From contig NZ_JAUCEU010000007.1 in NCBI RefSeq assembly GCF_030348765.1, positions 5,243,501-5,307,500 on the forward strand: DNA of 64,000 nt, in the 5' to 3' direction. Source of the DNA: Neobacillus sp. CF12 (lineage in GTDB: Bacteria; Bacillota; Bacilli; Bacillales; Cytobacillaceae). Position numbers and translations under genes: made by a program. Shown here in pieces: positions 48,420 to 57,292 of the stretch. Numbering within the stretch: the first letter of the stretch is position 1; every line of letters begins with the position of its first letter. The notes under the pieces were generated by a model. That model was not told the origin of the DNA, searched no databases, and worked only from the letters and a program-made list of their open reading frames with translations.

Positions 48420-49174
48420 AACTAAGTTTTTCAAAAAAGCATAAACTTATTTTATTGTTTGGCATTCTTCTAATCGTCTTGCTAGTCGTTTTTGCTCAAT
48501 TTTTTAAGCTTTCTCCATTAAAATCAGATTTAGAAACGAAAGAACAGACTTTGGCGACTGAAAAAAAGTTACTAGAATCTATTACTCAAAAAAAGCTTGA
48601 TGAAACTAAACAGGTAACAGAAGATACAAGAGAATTACAGAAGAAAGTACCAGTTAGCGCTTTACAGGAACAGTTTATTTTGGATCTTGAAAAGGCGGAG
48701 AACGTATCAAATAGCAAGATTCTCAGCATGGGGTTTTCAAAAGATGCTGATGTACCGATGGAACCAGTAACTCCTTCTGCTTCTGAGACTGCTGAGACTA
48801 CGGAAGTCCCTGAGGTTAAAACCGTTCAGGAAACACAGGCAGAACAAGCTGCTCCAGCTACTACAACTGGTTTAAAGAAATTGACTGTGAATTTAAGTGT
48901 TGAATCATCTAAGTATGAAGATATTGAAAAGTTCATCGCAACACTTGAATCATTAAAACGAATTGTCGTTGTCGAATCCATTAATTACTCTGGTGGAGAA
49001 GAAATAACGACTCTTGATCCTGAAAAAGTTGATGAACCATTATCTTATACTCTTACTGTTTCTGCCTATTACTTGCCAGGTTTAGATGATCTAATTGCTG
49101 AACTTCCAAAAATCGACGCTCCAGCACCTGCTAATAAGAAAAATCCATTAAACGCATTTTCAGATGCTAACTAG
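48416..49174 (+). CDS. pilO: Type IV pilus assembly protein PilO
   Basis: Partner of PilN in the alignment complex. 252 residues: membrane helix (about 12-31), a coiled coil (about 35-75), and an outside ferredoxin-like domain (VSALQEQFILDLEKAENVSNSKILSM.. and, later, KLTVNLSVESSKYEDIEKFI). As in PilN, the domain is split by a Glu/Thr/Pro/Ala-rich insert (about 122-150). No pilP or pilQ follows, as expected without an outer membrane. Confidence 0.85.
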   Translation: MKLSFSKKHKLILLFGILLIVLLVVFAQFFKLSPLKSDLETKEQTLATEKKLLESITQKKLDETKQVTEDTRELQKKVPVSALQEQFILDLEKAENVSNSKILSMGFSKDADVPMEPVTPSASETAETTEVPEVKTVQETQAEQAAPATTTGLKKLTVNLSVESSKYEDIEKFIATLESLKRIVVVESINYSGGEEITTLDPEKVDEPLSYTLTVSAYYLPGLDDLIAELPKIDAPAPANKKNPLNAFSDAN

Positions 49175-49212
49175 AATTACCTTTCTAAATACTCATAAAA
49201 AGGGTTATTACC

Positions 49213-49647
49213 ATGAAAAAAATAATTTGTTTCAATGAAAATGGATATTCTCTTGTTGAAGTGCTGGCAGTCATTGTTATTTTGGGTATTATTGCATCAA
49301 TTGGCCTTGTTTCTGTCTCTAATGTAATTGCGAGCTCAAAAGACAAGACATTTGTTAATAATGCATTAACGGTTGTACATGCAGCCGATTTATATCTAAA
49401 TGATGAGAAAATTAAGGATAAAAATAGTGTAGATAAAATTACTTATGTGGAATTATATGACTTAAAGTATCTAAATAAATTCCACGATCCTTATACAGGT
49501 AATGCATTACCGCCATCAGCGGATACTTTTGTTGAAGTAATAGATGGCAAAATATCAAGCGTCTGTCTTGATGGATATCACCGTAGTCTTTGCGCTCCGG
49601 TAGATAATATCTCAGTAGACCAGATAACATTTAAATTAAATAATTAA
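49213..49647 (+). CDS. Second type IV prepilin at end of pil operon
   Basis: 144 residues. Leader MKKIICFNENG, cut after Gly11, then YSLVEVLAVIVILGIIASIG with Glu at +5. The head is about 85 residues and contains a Cys pair near the C-terminus (VCLDGYHRSLC), which could form a disulfide loop like the D-region of Gram-negative pilins; the main pilin lacks this. Last gene before a strong terminator. Minor or alternative pilin. Confidence 0.88.
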   Translation: MKKIICFNENGYSLVEVLAVIVILGIIASIGLVSVSNVIASSKDKTFVNNALTVVHAADLYLNDEKIKDKNSVDKITYVELYDLKYLNKFHDPYTGNALPPSADTFVEVIDGKISSVCLDGYHRSLCAPVDNISVDQITFKLNN

Positions 49648-49668
49648 AAAAATTGACGAAAGCATTGT

Positions 49669-49704
49669 ATAACAAGACGACAAAAGTCTTGTTATTTTTT
49701 TTTG
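49669..49704 (+). terminator. Terminator of the pil operon
   Basis: ATAACAAGAC (49669-49678) pairs with GTCTTGTTAT (49686-49695) around a 7-base loop, then T8. Confidence 0.92.
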
Positions 49705-49757
49705 TCTATATGATAGGATGGTAGAAATTGCTATTGGTAGAGAGGAGTTATAAATTA

Positions 49758-50834
49758 GTGGACAAGCCGAATCGTGGCAATACCATCAAAATAAAGTTAA
49801 ATGGAGAGACCCAAACTTTCTCAGAAGAGCCGATTAAGAAGGAACAAGAATCTAGTAAAGATTCTTTAACTAAAGTGACAACACTAGACGAAGACTTTAA
49901 CGATCAAGATGTTTTTTTAGAGACTGCTGCCGCCAAGGAGTCGATGGATGAAAGTTTCGACTGGATTATTCCTGAATCTGCAGAAAATGACATTAAGGAA
50001 TATAAAATAGTAAGTAGTCAGAATTCGAAAAAGGGCGGGAAAAAGAAGTCTGTTTCGTTTTCTACTTTTTCAATTAAACGAAATGGCGGTATATTAAAGT
50101 CTATTTTAGTAACAGCAGTTTTTGCTATCTTGATTGGGACGAGCTTTGGCGCACTAATGCTTAAACTAGTTATCCCAGATAACAGTAAACCGGTTGTAAC
50201 TGAGCCTGAAGTTGTAGGTAACGGGACTGAGAAGGGGGCGGAGAGCAGCGATGGAAAGACAACTTCTATTGTTCTGGGAGCCCAAACCGCTTTTATTGTT
50301 CAAGGTGGTGCCTTCTCATCCAAAGATGCAGCCACTGGAGCAGCAAATGAAGCAAAAGGTAAAGGTGCGCCGGCTCAAACACTCACAATGAATGAAAAGG
50401 AATTTATGTTCCTAGGTGTGGCAGACTCTATTGAAACAGCCAAGCAAATGGAAGTTCATTATGAAGGTAATGGCTTTGATGATGTACTGCCAAAGCCAAT
50501 CGCTATTGCTGAAAAAAATGTATCAGATATAAATGCAACGGAAAAAAGCTTTTTAGAGGCTGCCCCTGCCATTTTTCAACAACTCTCAAAGGTGACTTCC
50601 AATGCTATTGTTTCGGGCAGCATTTCAGCGGATGCTAGTAAAGAAGTCACGAGTTTGGGTGATAAGTTGCAATCATCCAAAGAGATCAAAAATGAAAAAG
50701 TGAAAACTCTAAACGCAGAATTATCGAGTGCCTTAGATAAGGTCAAAGGTTTTCAAGAAAAAAAGAATAAAGATAGTTTGGTTGAAGCACAACAGCATTT
50801 ATTAAACTATCTTAGTACTTATTATTCATTGTAA
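49758..50834 (+). CDS. spoIIB: SpoIIB-like sporulation membrane protein with SPOR-type domain
   Basis: In B. subtilis SpoIIB sits at the engulfing septum and helps localise SpoIIDMP. GTG 49758 is chosen: AGAGGAG lies upstream and the protein begins MDKPNRGNTIKIKLNG, as SpoIIB proteins do; the frame is open to 49728. 358 residues: an acidic cytoplasmic region, a membrane helix (about 114-136), then a SPOR-like domain (AFIVQGGAFSSKDAATGAANEAKGKG...) and a helical tail. Its position before maf is conserved. Confidence 0.88.
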   Translation: MDKPNRGNTIKIKLNGETQTFSEEPIKKEQESSKDSLTKVTTLDEDFNDQDVFLETAAAKESMDESFDWIIPESAENDIKEYKIVSSQNSKKGGKKKSVSFSTFSIKRNGGILKSILVTAVFAILIGTSFGALMLKLVIPDNSKPVVTEPEVVGNGTEKGAESSDGKTTSIVLGAQTAFIVQGGAFSSKDAATGAANEAKGKGAPAQTLTMNEKEFMFLGVADSIETAKQMEVHYEGNGFDDVLPKPIAIAEKNVSDINATEKSFLEAAPAIFQQLSKVTSNAIVSGSISADASKEVTSLGDKLQSSKEIKNEKVKTLNAELSSALDKVKGFQEKKNKDSLVEAQQHLLNYLSTYYSL

Positions 50835-50872
50835 TCGACAAAAGCTGATATTTTCCGGGAAATTATTATTAG

Positions 50873-50905
50873 AGAAAGCCTGTCTTTGTTGGACAGGCTT
50901 TTTTT
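50873..50905 (+). terminator. Terminator after spoIIB
   Basis: AAAGCCTGTC (50873-50882) pairs perfectly with GACAGGCTTT (50890-50899), then T5. Confidence 0.93.
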
Positions 50906-51055
50906 ACTATTAAAGTCTAAATATTTTGACACTATTTTTTTGTATAAATTGACAAATTTCTTCGAACTTTAATGATATAAAAATTGTTTGCTTCTACAAA
51001 TTCTGATACGATTAACATGTATCTCCCTAATTAATGCCAAAGGTAAGGTGATTGA

Positions 51056-51625
51056 ATGCAGAACCTCATTTTAGCCTCTTCTTCTCCACGGCGAAAAGAA
51101 CTTCTAGAAAACCTCCGTTTAACATTCACAATCTCAAGCAGTGAAGTAGATGAAAGCTTTGATCCAACGCTTTCTCCAGAGGATGTAGTAATGGATCTTG
51201 CCGAGCGAAAAGCACAGGTTATTTTTACAGAAAACAAGAATGCATTTGTCATTGGCTCTGACACGATTGTTGTAGCAGATAATCAGGTTTTAGGAAAGCC
51301 AGCTGACGAAAATGAAGCAAAAGAAATGTTGAAAAAGCTTTCGGGAAGAAAGCACGATGTGTACACGGGTGTATCCATTTTGTCTCCGAATGGAACAGCG
51401 CGTTTTTATGAAAGAACAGAAGTATGGTTTTGGGAGTTAACGGACGAGGAAATCAATTTTTATGCACAAAGTGGTGAGCCGCTTGATAAAGCAGGTGCAT
51501 ATGGGATTCAGCAGCTTGGAAGTATGCTTGTCAAAAAAATTAATGGAGACTATTTTGCGGTTGTCGGCTTGCCGGTCGCAAGGACGTATCGCGAATTAAA
51601 AAGGCTAGGCTACCAGATGTCATAA
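51056..51625 (+). CDS. maf: Maf-family nucleotide pyrophosphatase
   Basis: Hydrolyses certain nucleoside triphosphates (dTTP, UTP and modified bases in the family); in B. subtilis excess Maf blocks septation. 189 residues: LILASSSPRRKELLENL start, SEVDESF, the catalytic Asp in VIGSDTIVV, LSGRKHDVYTGV and DKAGAYGIQ. ATG has AAGGTG upstream. It begins the maf-radC-mre stretch. Confidence 0.95.
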   Translation: MQNLILASSSPRRKELLENLRLTFTISSSEVDESFDPTLSPEDVVMDLAERKAQVIFTENKNAFVIGSDTIVVADNQVLGKPADENEAKEMLKKLSGRKHDVYTGVSILSPNGTARFYERTEVWFWELTDEEINFYAQSGEPLDKAGAYGIQQLGSMLVKKINGDYFAVVGLPVARTYRELKRLGYQMS

Positions 51626-51669
51626 AGCTTTATAGTTCATTAACTCCCTACTATAAGGGAGGAACTAGA

Positions 51670-52359
51670 ATGTCGACTAATTCATTAATGATCCGTGATT
51701 TTCCTCAAGACGAAAGACCAAGAGAGCGATTTATTCAAAATGGTCCAGAGAGTTTATCAAACCATGAACTAATTGCCATCTTGCTTAGAACTGGTACAAA
51801 GGATGAAAGTGTCCTCCAATTATCCAACCGTTTGCTGACAAATTTTGAAGGCTTACGGCTTTTAAAGGCGGCCACCTTAGAAGAAATGACTGAAATTAAG
51901 GGGATTGGACAAGCGAAGGCCATCCAAGTACTAGCAGCTGTTGAAATCGGCAGGAGAATAGCGAACCTAAACTATAATGACCGCTACGTAATCCGCTCAC
52001 CAGAAGATGGTGCCAATTATGTGATGAATGACATGCGCTTTTTATCACAGGAGCATTTTGTTTGTTTATATTTAAATACGAAAAACCAAGTACTCCATAA
52101 ACAAACCATCTTTATCGGGAGTTTAAACGCCTCTATCGTCCACCCACGTGAGGTGTTTCGTGAGGCCTTAAAACGATCAGCTGCCTCTATCATATGCCTC
52201 CATAACCACCCTAGTGGCGATCCTGCACCAAGCCGTGAGGACATTGAGGTCACCAAGAGGCTTGTGGAATGTGGGAAAATGATAGGCATCGACGTGCTTG
52301 ACCATTTGATAATCGGCGAAAATAAATTTGTCAGCCTTAAAGAAAAAGGGTACTTATAA
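51670..52359 (+). CDS. radC: RadC-family JAB/MPN protein
   Basis: 229 residues: an N-terminal helix-hairpin-helix region (about 40-85, EIKGIGQAKAIQVLAAVEIG) and a C-terminal JAB1/MPN metalloprotease-like domain with the full metal motif (HNHPSGDPAPSREDIEVT and an upstream Glu). Once thought a repair protein; its real role is unclear. Located between maf and mreB as in B. subtilis. ATG is preceded by AAGGGAGG. Confidence 0.94.
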   Translation: MSTNSLMIRDFPQDERPRERFIQNGPESLSNHELIAILLRTGTKDESVLQLSNRLLTNFEGLRLLKAATLEEMTEIKGIGQAKAIQVLAAVEIGRRIANLNYNDRYVIRSPEDGANYVMNDMRFLSQEHFVCLYLNTKNQVLHKQTIFIGSLNASIVHPREVFREALKRSAASIICLHNHPSGDPAPSREDIEVTKRLVECGKMIGIDVLDHLIIGENKFVSLKEKGYL

Positions 52360-52513
52360 TACTATGATTTTATTTGACGTTGGGATATAATAATGTTTAT
52401 GATTTTTTAGGACATCTTTCGTGTTAATCATATAAATTACTAGAAAATAATGATGAATTAAGGTATATTTACTTACCTTTAGCTATTTAGGGATCAGAAA
52501 GGGAGATACAAGT

Positions 52514-53536
52514 ATGTTTGGTATTGGGACAAGAGACCTTGGTATTGACTTAGGGACGGCAAATACCCTGGTTTATGTAAAAGGTAAAGGGATTGTATTA
52601 AGAGAGCCATCGGTTGTGGCTATGCAGACTGACACAAAAGCAATTGTAGCGGTTGGTAATGATGCGAAGAACATGATAGGTCGTACACCTGGAAATGTGG
52701 TTGCAATGAGACCAATGAAGGATGGCGTCATTGCCGATTTTGAAATTACGGCAGCGATGATGAAACACCATATTCGTCAAGCAATCAAAAGTAAGAGCAT
52801 ATTCTCTGGTAAGCCGTACGTAATGGTGTGTGTGCCATCTGGGATTACCGCTGTTGAAGAACGAGCTGTGATTGATGCAACACGTCAAGCAGGGGCCAAG
52901 GACGCTTATACGATTGAAGAGCCATTTGCAGCTGCTATTGGCGCAAATCTGCCTGTATGGGAGCCAACCGGTAGTATGGTGGTTGATATTGGCGGTGGGA
53001 CAACAGAAGTAGCGATTATTTCTTTAGGCGGCATTGTAACAAGCATATCTATTCGTGTTGCCGGTGATGAAATGGACGAGTCGATTGTTACTTTTATCCG
53101 CAAAAATTATAACCTAATGATTGGTGAGCGTACTGCTGAAGCGATTAAAATGGAAGTTGGTTCTGCTGGTGACTCTGAAGGTATCGATAATATGGAGATT
53201 CGCGGACGTGATTTATTAACGGGATTGCCAAAAACAATCGAAATCACAGCGAAAGAAATTGGTGTTGCCTTAAAAGATACCGTCTATGCGATTGTCGAGG
53301 CTGTAAAAAATACACTCGAAAAAACACCACCGGAACTTGCTGCCGATATTATGGATCGGGGAATTGTCTTAACAGGCGGTGGAGCACTACTTCGTAATTT
53401 GGACAAGGTAATTAGTGAAGAAACCAATATGCCCGTCCTTATAGCGGAAAATCCGCTTGATTGTGTTGCAATTGGTACTGGAAAAGCCTTAGACCATATT
53501 CAACTATTCAAAAACAAAGCTAAAGAATCAAGATAA
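52514..53536 (+). CDS. mreB: Rod-shape determining actin homologue MreB
   Basis: Forms membrane-bound filaments that steer lateral wall synthesis. 340 residues. It shows the actin-fold nucleotide loops: phosphate-1 [15 protein letters not shown], phosphate-2 [15 protein letters not shown] and the adenosine motif [18 protein letters not shown] has AAAGGGAG upstream. A repeat element of about 180 bases follows, before mreC, although the mreBCD order is kept. Confidence 0.97.
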   Translation: MFGIGTRDLGIDLGTANTLVYVKGKGIVLREPSVVAMQTDTKAIVAVGNDAKNMIGRTPGNVVAMRPMKDGVIADFEITAAMMKHHIRQAIKSKSIFSGKPYVMVCVPSGITAVEERAVIDATRQAGAKDAYTIEEPFAAAIGANLPVWEPTGSMVVDIGGGTTEVAIISLGGIVTSISIRVAGDEMDESIVTFIRKNYNLMIGERTAEAIKMEVGSAGDSEGIDNMEIRGRDLLTGLPKTIEITAKEIGVALKDTVYAIVEAVKNTLEKTPPELAADIMDRGIVLTGGGALLRNLDKVISEETNMPVLIAENPLDCVAIGTGKALDHIQLFKNKAKESR

Positions 53537-53551
53537 CAAATAATAAAGGTA

Positions 53552-53734
53552 GTGTTAAAACTATATGTTGATTTTCGCGGAAGGCACGATGACTTCTGTG
53601 GGAGAAGCGAGATAGGCTCGGCGGTCGCCCGCGGAAAGCGAAGTGCCTAGCGACAGGCAAAGAGCGCCTGTCACTGCGGTGATTATTCAAGGAGTTTTCC
53701 TTGGTGGAGCGGAAATCAACTCCACGTTTAACAC
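53552..53734 (+). repeat. MITE-like structured repeat between mreB and mreC
   Basis: About 183 bases with inverted ends GTGTTAAAAC / GTTTAACAC and inner GTTGATTT / AAATCAAC. It shares CGGAAGGCACGA, CGGAAAGCGAAGTGCCTA, GACAGGCAAAGAGCGCCTGTC and GGAGCGGAAATCAAC with the element at 23711, but lacks that copy's central insert of roughly 120 bases. No gene inside, and no long T-run, so read-through to mreC is possible. Confidence 0.87.
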
Positions 53735-53760
53735 AGACATAAAAATAGAGGTGTATAATC

Positions 53761-54642
53761 ATGCCACAGTTCTTTTTGAATAAACGATTGATCGTTTTGC
53801 TGGTTAGCATTATTGTTCTCGTGGCATTGATTGGGTTTTCGTTAAGGGAGAGAAGTAAACTATCCTGGCCGGAGCAGTTCCTAAAGGATACTGCCGGCTT
53901 GGTTCAATCCCTGGTCTCAAAGCCTACTCATTTAGTGGCAGGTTTCTTTGAGAATCTTCAGGACTTGCAAAATACATATGAAGAGAATAAAGAATTAAAA
54001 TCACGGATGGAGAAACTTGTTAGCCTTGAAGCACAGGTACAAGAGCTGGAAAAGGACAATAAAGAGCTGCGTGATATTCTCGGTGAAGAAGAGACCCTGA
54101 GAGATTTTAAACCTTTACAGGCAACCGTAATAGGTAGAAACCCTGATCGTTGGCATGAAATGATTATTATCAATAAAGGGAAAACAGACGGTATTAAAAA
54201 AAATATGGCCGTTGTGACCGCACATGGCTTAATTGGCAAAGTGAAAACCGTCAATCAATTTAGCTCAACGGTTCAATTATTGAGCGCAATGGATCCGAAG
54301 AATCGGATATCGGCCATCGTCCAAGGCGAAACAAATGTTAATGGACTTGTCGAAGGCTATGATAAAGAGAAAAAGGCACTATTAATTAAAGCGATTCCTT
54401 CAGGTGTGGAAATTAAAAAAGGACAAAATGTCATCACCTCCGGTCTAGGCGGTGTCTTTCCACAAGGATTACCAATTGGGAAAGTCATTGATGTTAAACC
54501 AGACCAATACGGACTAAATCAAACGGCTTTAGTTGAACCTGGTGCGGACTTCTATGATTTGGAAAACATTATTGTCATTACAAGAACAATGACCCAGCCT
54601 GCTAAAGCGGATATGGGCGAAGGGGAGGAGGAGGATTTGTGA
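53761..54642 (+). CDS. mreC: Rod-shape determining protein MreC
   Basis: Bitopic protein linking MreB to the wall-synthesis enzymes. 293 residues: a short cytoplasmic N-terminus (NKRLIVLLVS), one membrane helix (about 9-24), a coiled coil (about 65-110, NTYEENKELKSRMEKL...), and two beta-barrel domains outside (IGRNPDRWHEMIIINKG, GLIGKV, VITSGLGGVFPQGLPIGKV). An acidic C-terminus overlaps mreD by 4 bases. Confidence 0.96.
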   Translation: MPQFFLNKRLIVLLVSIIVLVALIGFSLRERSKLSWPEQFLKDTAGLVQSLVSKPTHLVAGFFENLQDLQNTYEENKELKSRMEKLVSLEAQVQELEKDNKELRDILGEEETLRDFKPLQATVIGRNPDRWHEMIIINKGKTDGIKKNMAVVTAHGLIGKVKTVNQFSSTVQLLSAMDPKNRISAIVQGETNVNGLVEGYDKEKKALLIKAIPSGVEIKKGQNVITSGLGGVFPQGLPIGKVIDVKPDQYGLNQTALVEPGADFYDLENIIVITRTMTQPAKADMGEGEEEDL

Positions 54643-55157
54643 AGAAATTCCTACTTCCTCTTTTGTTTCTATTCCTTTTCTTATTAGAGAGCTTGTTTGC
54701 CCAATATACCCCACATGAGGTGTTTGGTCACAACTATATTTTAGCTCCTCATTTTCTGTTCGCAGGAATTTTATTTTTAACCATCTATGCCGGCAGAAAA
54801 TACGGAATCATTTACGCGGCCATTTTTGGTCTATTATTTGATATTGTCTGGATTGAGATTATCGGGATTTACTTTTTCCTATTTCCTTTTATCGCGTACC
54901 TTTTTTCAAAAATCATGCACGTGTTGCAAACCAATATAATCGTCGCATTTTTAGTATCATTAGTGGGAATTACCTTGCTAGAATTAGGTGTTTATGAAAT
55001 GGATTATTTAATCCATATCACGACACTTGAATTTATGAGTTTTCTGGAGATGCGTTTATATCCTTCGCTCATTCTAAATGGAGCTTTTTTATTGATTGCC
55101 AGTTACCCTTTAAAGCGTCATTTTGAAAGTTTTGCGGAAAGTTTACGAGATGAATGA
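54639..55157 (+). CDS. mreD: Rod-shape determining membrane protein MreD
   Basis: 172 residues, GTG start in a GTGA overlap with mreC, SD GGAGGAGG within the mreC end. About five to six membrane helices (LLPLLFLFLFLLESLFA at the start), with the conserved GRKYGIIYAAIFGLLFDIVW segment. Membrane partner of MreC and RodA. Confidence 0.94.
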   Translation: MKKFLLPLLFLFLFLLESLFAQYTPHEVFGHNYILAPHFLFAGILFLTIYAGRKYGIIYAAIFGLLFDIVWIEIIGIYFFLFPFIAYLFSKIMHVLQTNIIVAFLVSLVGITLLELGVYEMDYLIHITTLEFMSFLEMRLYPSLILNGAFLLIASYPLKRHFESFAESLRDE

Positions 55158-55293
55158 TATTTGTAATTCTTTTTTAAAAAAGGAGAATACACAAAGCGTG
55201 TCGAATTGTATAATAAAAGTATGTTTATCGATAGAAGGGTGCCTTATTTGAAGGCACAAATGTGTTTCTTATTATTTGAGGTGAGTTTTCTCC

Positions 55294-55974
55294 ATGAAAA
55301 AGCGGCAAAATGTAACGATTAAAGGTACGAAGGATGGAATTGTCCTTCATCTTGATGATAGCTGTTCCTATCATGAGCTGAAGAAGGAGCTCGATGAAAA
55401 ACTCTCGGCAAACCAAACCACTCAAGCTGAGCGTCAATTAACCCCTGTTAAGGTTGATGTTGGCAACAGGTATTTGGATGACGCTCAGCGTGAAGAAATA
55501 AAAGATCTGATTCGCCAAAAAAAGAATTTAGTGGTCGATGCGATTGAATCAAATGTTGTCCTAAAAGCTGATGTAGATAAACTAAAAGCAGAGAACGAAG
55601 TGGTTACCGTGGCACGAATTGTTCGGTCGGGACAAGTATTAGAAGTTCCAGGAGATTTGTTGCTCATTGGTGATGTAAACCCAGGCGGAACCGTGATAGC
55701 GGGCGGCAATATTTTTATCATGGGATCCTTGAAGGGGATTGCTCATGCAGGGGTTTTGGGCAATGAAAAAGCGGTTATTACCGCATCGAGTATGCAGCCA
55801 TCACAGCTAAGGATTAGTGATTGTCTAAATCGTTCACCTGATAAAGCTCAAAATAATGAAAAACGTGAAATGGAATGTGCTTATATCGACGATAACCATC
55901 AAATCATCGTAGATAGATTGCAAGTTTTAATAAATTTAAGGCCTAATTTGACGAGATTAGAAGGGGGACATTAA
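55294..55974 (+). CDS. minC: Septum site-determining protein MinC
   Basis: Inhibitor of FtsZ assembly. 226 residues: an N-terminal MinC_N domain (1-about 100) and a C-terminal beta-helix that binds MinD (about 103-210), with [47 protein letters not shown] is preceded by GAGGTGAG. 1 base from minD. Confidence 0.95.
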   Translation: MKKRQNVTIKGTKDGIVLHLDDSCSYHELKKELDEKLSANQTTQAERQLTPVKVDVGNRYLDDAQREEIKDLIRQKKNLVVDAIESNVVLKADVDKLKAENEVVTVARIVRSGQVLEVPGDLLLIGDVNPGGTVIAGGNIFIMGSLKGIAHAGVLGNEKAVITASSMQPSQLRISDCLNRSPDKAQNNEKREMECAYIDDNHQIIVDRLQVLINLRPNLTRLEGGH

Positions 55975-55975
55975 T

Positions 55976-56779
55976 GTGGGAGAGGCAATAGTAATTACAT
56001 CCGGTAAGGGCGGCGTAGGAAAAACTACGACTTCTGCTAATATTGGTACAGCATTGGCCCTTCAAGGCAAAAAAGTATGTTTAGTAGATACGGATATTGG
56101 CCTTCGAAATTTAGATGTCGTAATGGGACTGGAAAATCGTATCATTTATGATCTTGTGGATGTAGTAGAAGGAAGATGTAAAATCCATCAAGCTCTCGTA
56201 AAAGATAAGAGATTCGAAGATTTATTGTATTTGCTTCCAGCAGCGCAAACTGTTGATAAATCAGCGGTTAAGCCAGAACAGATGCACAAGCTAATAAATG
56301 AACTTAAGCAAGACTATGATTATATAATCATTGATTGTCCGGCAGGAATTGAACAAGGCTTCCAAAACGCCATTGCAGGGGCAGACAGGGCAATTGTCGT
56401 CACAACCCCTGAAGTATCTGCAGTCCGTGATGCCGATAGAATTATTGGCCTGCTAGAGAAGGCTAATACCATTGAATCACCGAAATTGGTTATAAACCGA
56501 ATTCGCAATCATATGATGAAAAGCGGCGATATGTTAGATGTAGATGAAATCACTACACATTTATCGATCGAGTTAATCGGAATTGTCGCAGATGACGAGG
56601 AAGTCATTAAAGCTTCCAATCACGGTGAACCGATTGCCTTAAATCCAAATAGTAAAGCGTCCATCGCTTACCGAAATATTGCTAGACGTATTCTAGGGGA
56701 ATCCATTCCATTGCAGCCGCTAGAGGAAGCAAATAAAAGCGTTTTTGGTAAAATTAAAAAGTTTTTTGGTGTTAGATAA
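55976..56779 (+). CDS. minD: Septum site-determining ATPase MinD
   Basis: Membrane-binding ATPase that recruits MinC. 267 residues, GTG start 1 base after minC with AGAAGGGGG upstream. Deviant Walker A SGKGGVGKTT, VDTDIGLRNLD, DYIIIDCPAGIE, and the C-terminal amphipathic membrane-targeting helix (SVFGKIKKFFG). In B. subtilis spoIVFA follows; here a minus-strand three-gene insertion intervenes. Confidence 0.96.
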   Translation: MGEAIVITSGKGGVGKTTTSANIGTALALQGKKVCLVDTDIGLRNLDVVMGLENRIIYDLVDVVEGRCKIHQALVKDKRFEDLLYLLPAAQTVDKSAVKPEQMHKLINELKQDYDYIIIDCPAGIEQGFQNAIAGADRAIVVTTPEVSAVRDADRIIGLLEKANTIESPKLVINRIRNHMMKSGDMLDVDEITTHLSIELIGIVADDEEVIKASNHGEPIALNPNSKASIAYRNIARRILGESIPLQPLEEANKSVFGKIKKFFGVR

Positions 56780-56783
56780 TAAA

Positions 56784-56818
56784 TAAGGCCTGTTCACACC
56801 TCGTGGACAGGCTTTTTA
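56784..56818 (+). terminator. Terminator after minD
   Basis: GCCTGTTCAC pairs with GTGGACAGGC (one G-T; 56788-56797 with 56803-56812), ending in TTTTT at the stop of the convergent gene. Confidence 0.85.
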
Positions 56819-57262
56819 ATATTCTAGTAATTGAAGTGTGAGAGCGGCTCTATTATATCGTGGGAGTTTAATTTTGGGGTTATATGCGTCAGCAATAAAA
56901 ATTCCAATTGAATCTCCAGCATTCAGAAATGCCTGAACATTTATTCCTGTGACGGTACTAATGCCTTTTGCATCAAAGGTAGATCCTATAAGTGGGTCAG
57001 ATCCATCTGGCTGGAGGTTGATGTTGAATTCTGCCGATTGTTCTTCTTCTAAAATAACAGAAACATTTGCTGTGATCTGATATACGCCTGACTTGAAAAC
57101 TGTAATTCTATTTGCTGCAATATCAGGTCTAGTATTTTGGTAGGGGCCGGCTATATTAAAATCGATAAGGTTGCCAGTGCTGAGAAGAATAATTTTTCCA
57201 TCAGGTAATTCCTGTTTATATAATGATCCATAGGTAAATTGCTTAACGTTTTTGGTTCTCAT
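56816..57262 (-). CDS. BclA C-terminal / TNF-like jelly-roll protein without collagen repeats
   Basis: 148 residues. The body reads as a C1q/TNF-like beta sandwich of the BclA C-terminal type (GPYQNTRPDIAANRITVFKSGVYQITANVSV, then DSIGIFIADA, ending RAALTLQLLEY). No signal peptide and no Gly-X-Y stretch. ATG has AAGGTGG 7 bases upstream and lies 30 bases after speD, so the two are co-transcribed. Members of this fold often form trimers on spore surfaces. A spore role is inference. Confidence 0.75.
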   Translation of the reverse strand: MRTKNVKQFTYGSLYKQELPDGKIILLSTGNLIDFNIAGPYQNTRPDIAANRITVFKSGVYQITANVSVILEEEQSAEFNINLQPDGSDPLIGSTFDAKGISTVTGINVQAFLNAGDSIGIFIADAYNPKIKLPRYNRAALTLQLLEY

Positions 57263-57292
57263 ATATTTCCACCTTGGTTTGAATATGCAATG

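Noticed and set aside
39268..49647. comG competence pseudopilus
   Set aside because: A comG operon lacks PilT, PilM, PilN and PilO and has another gene order; this locus is a type IV pilus set.
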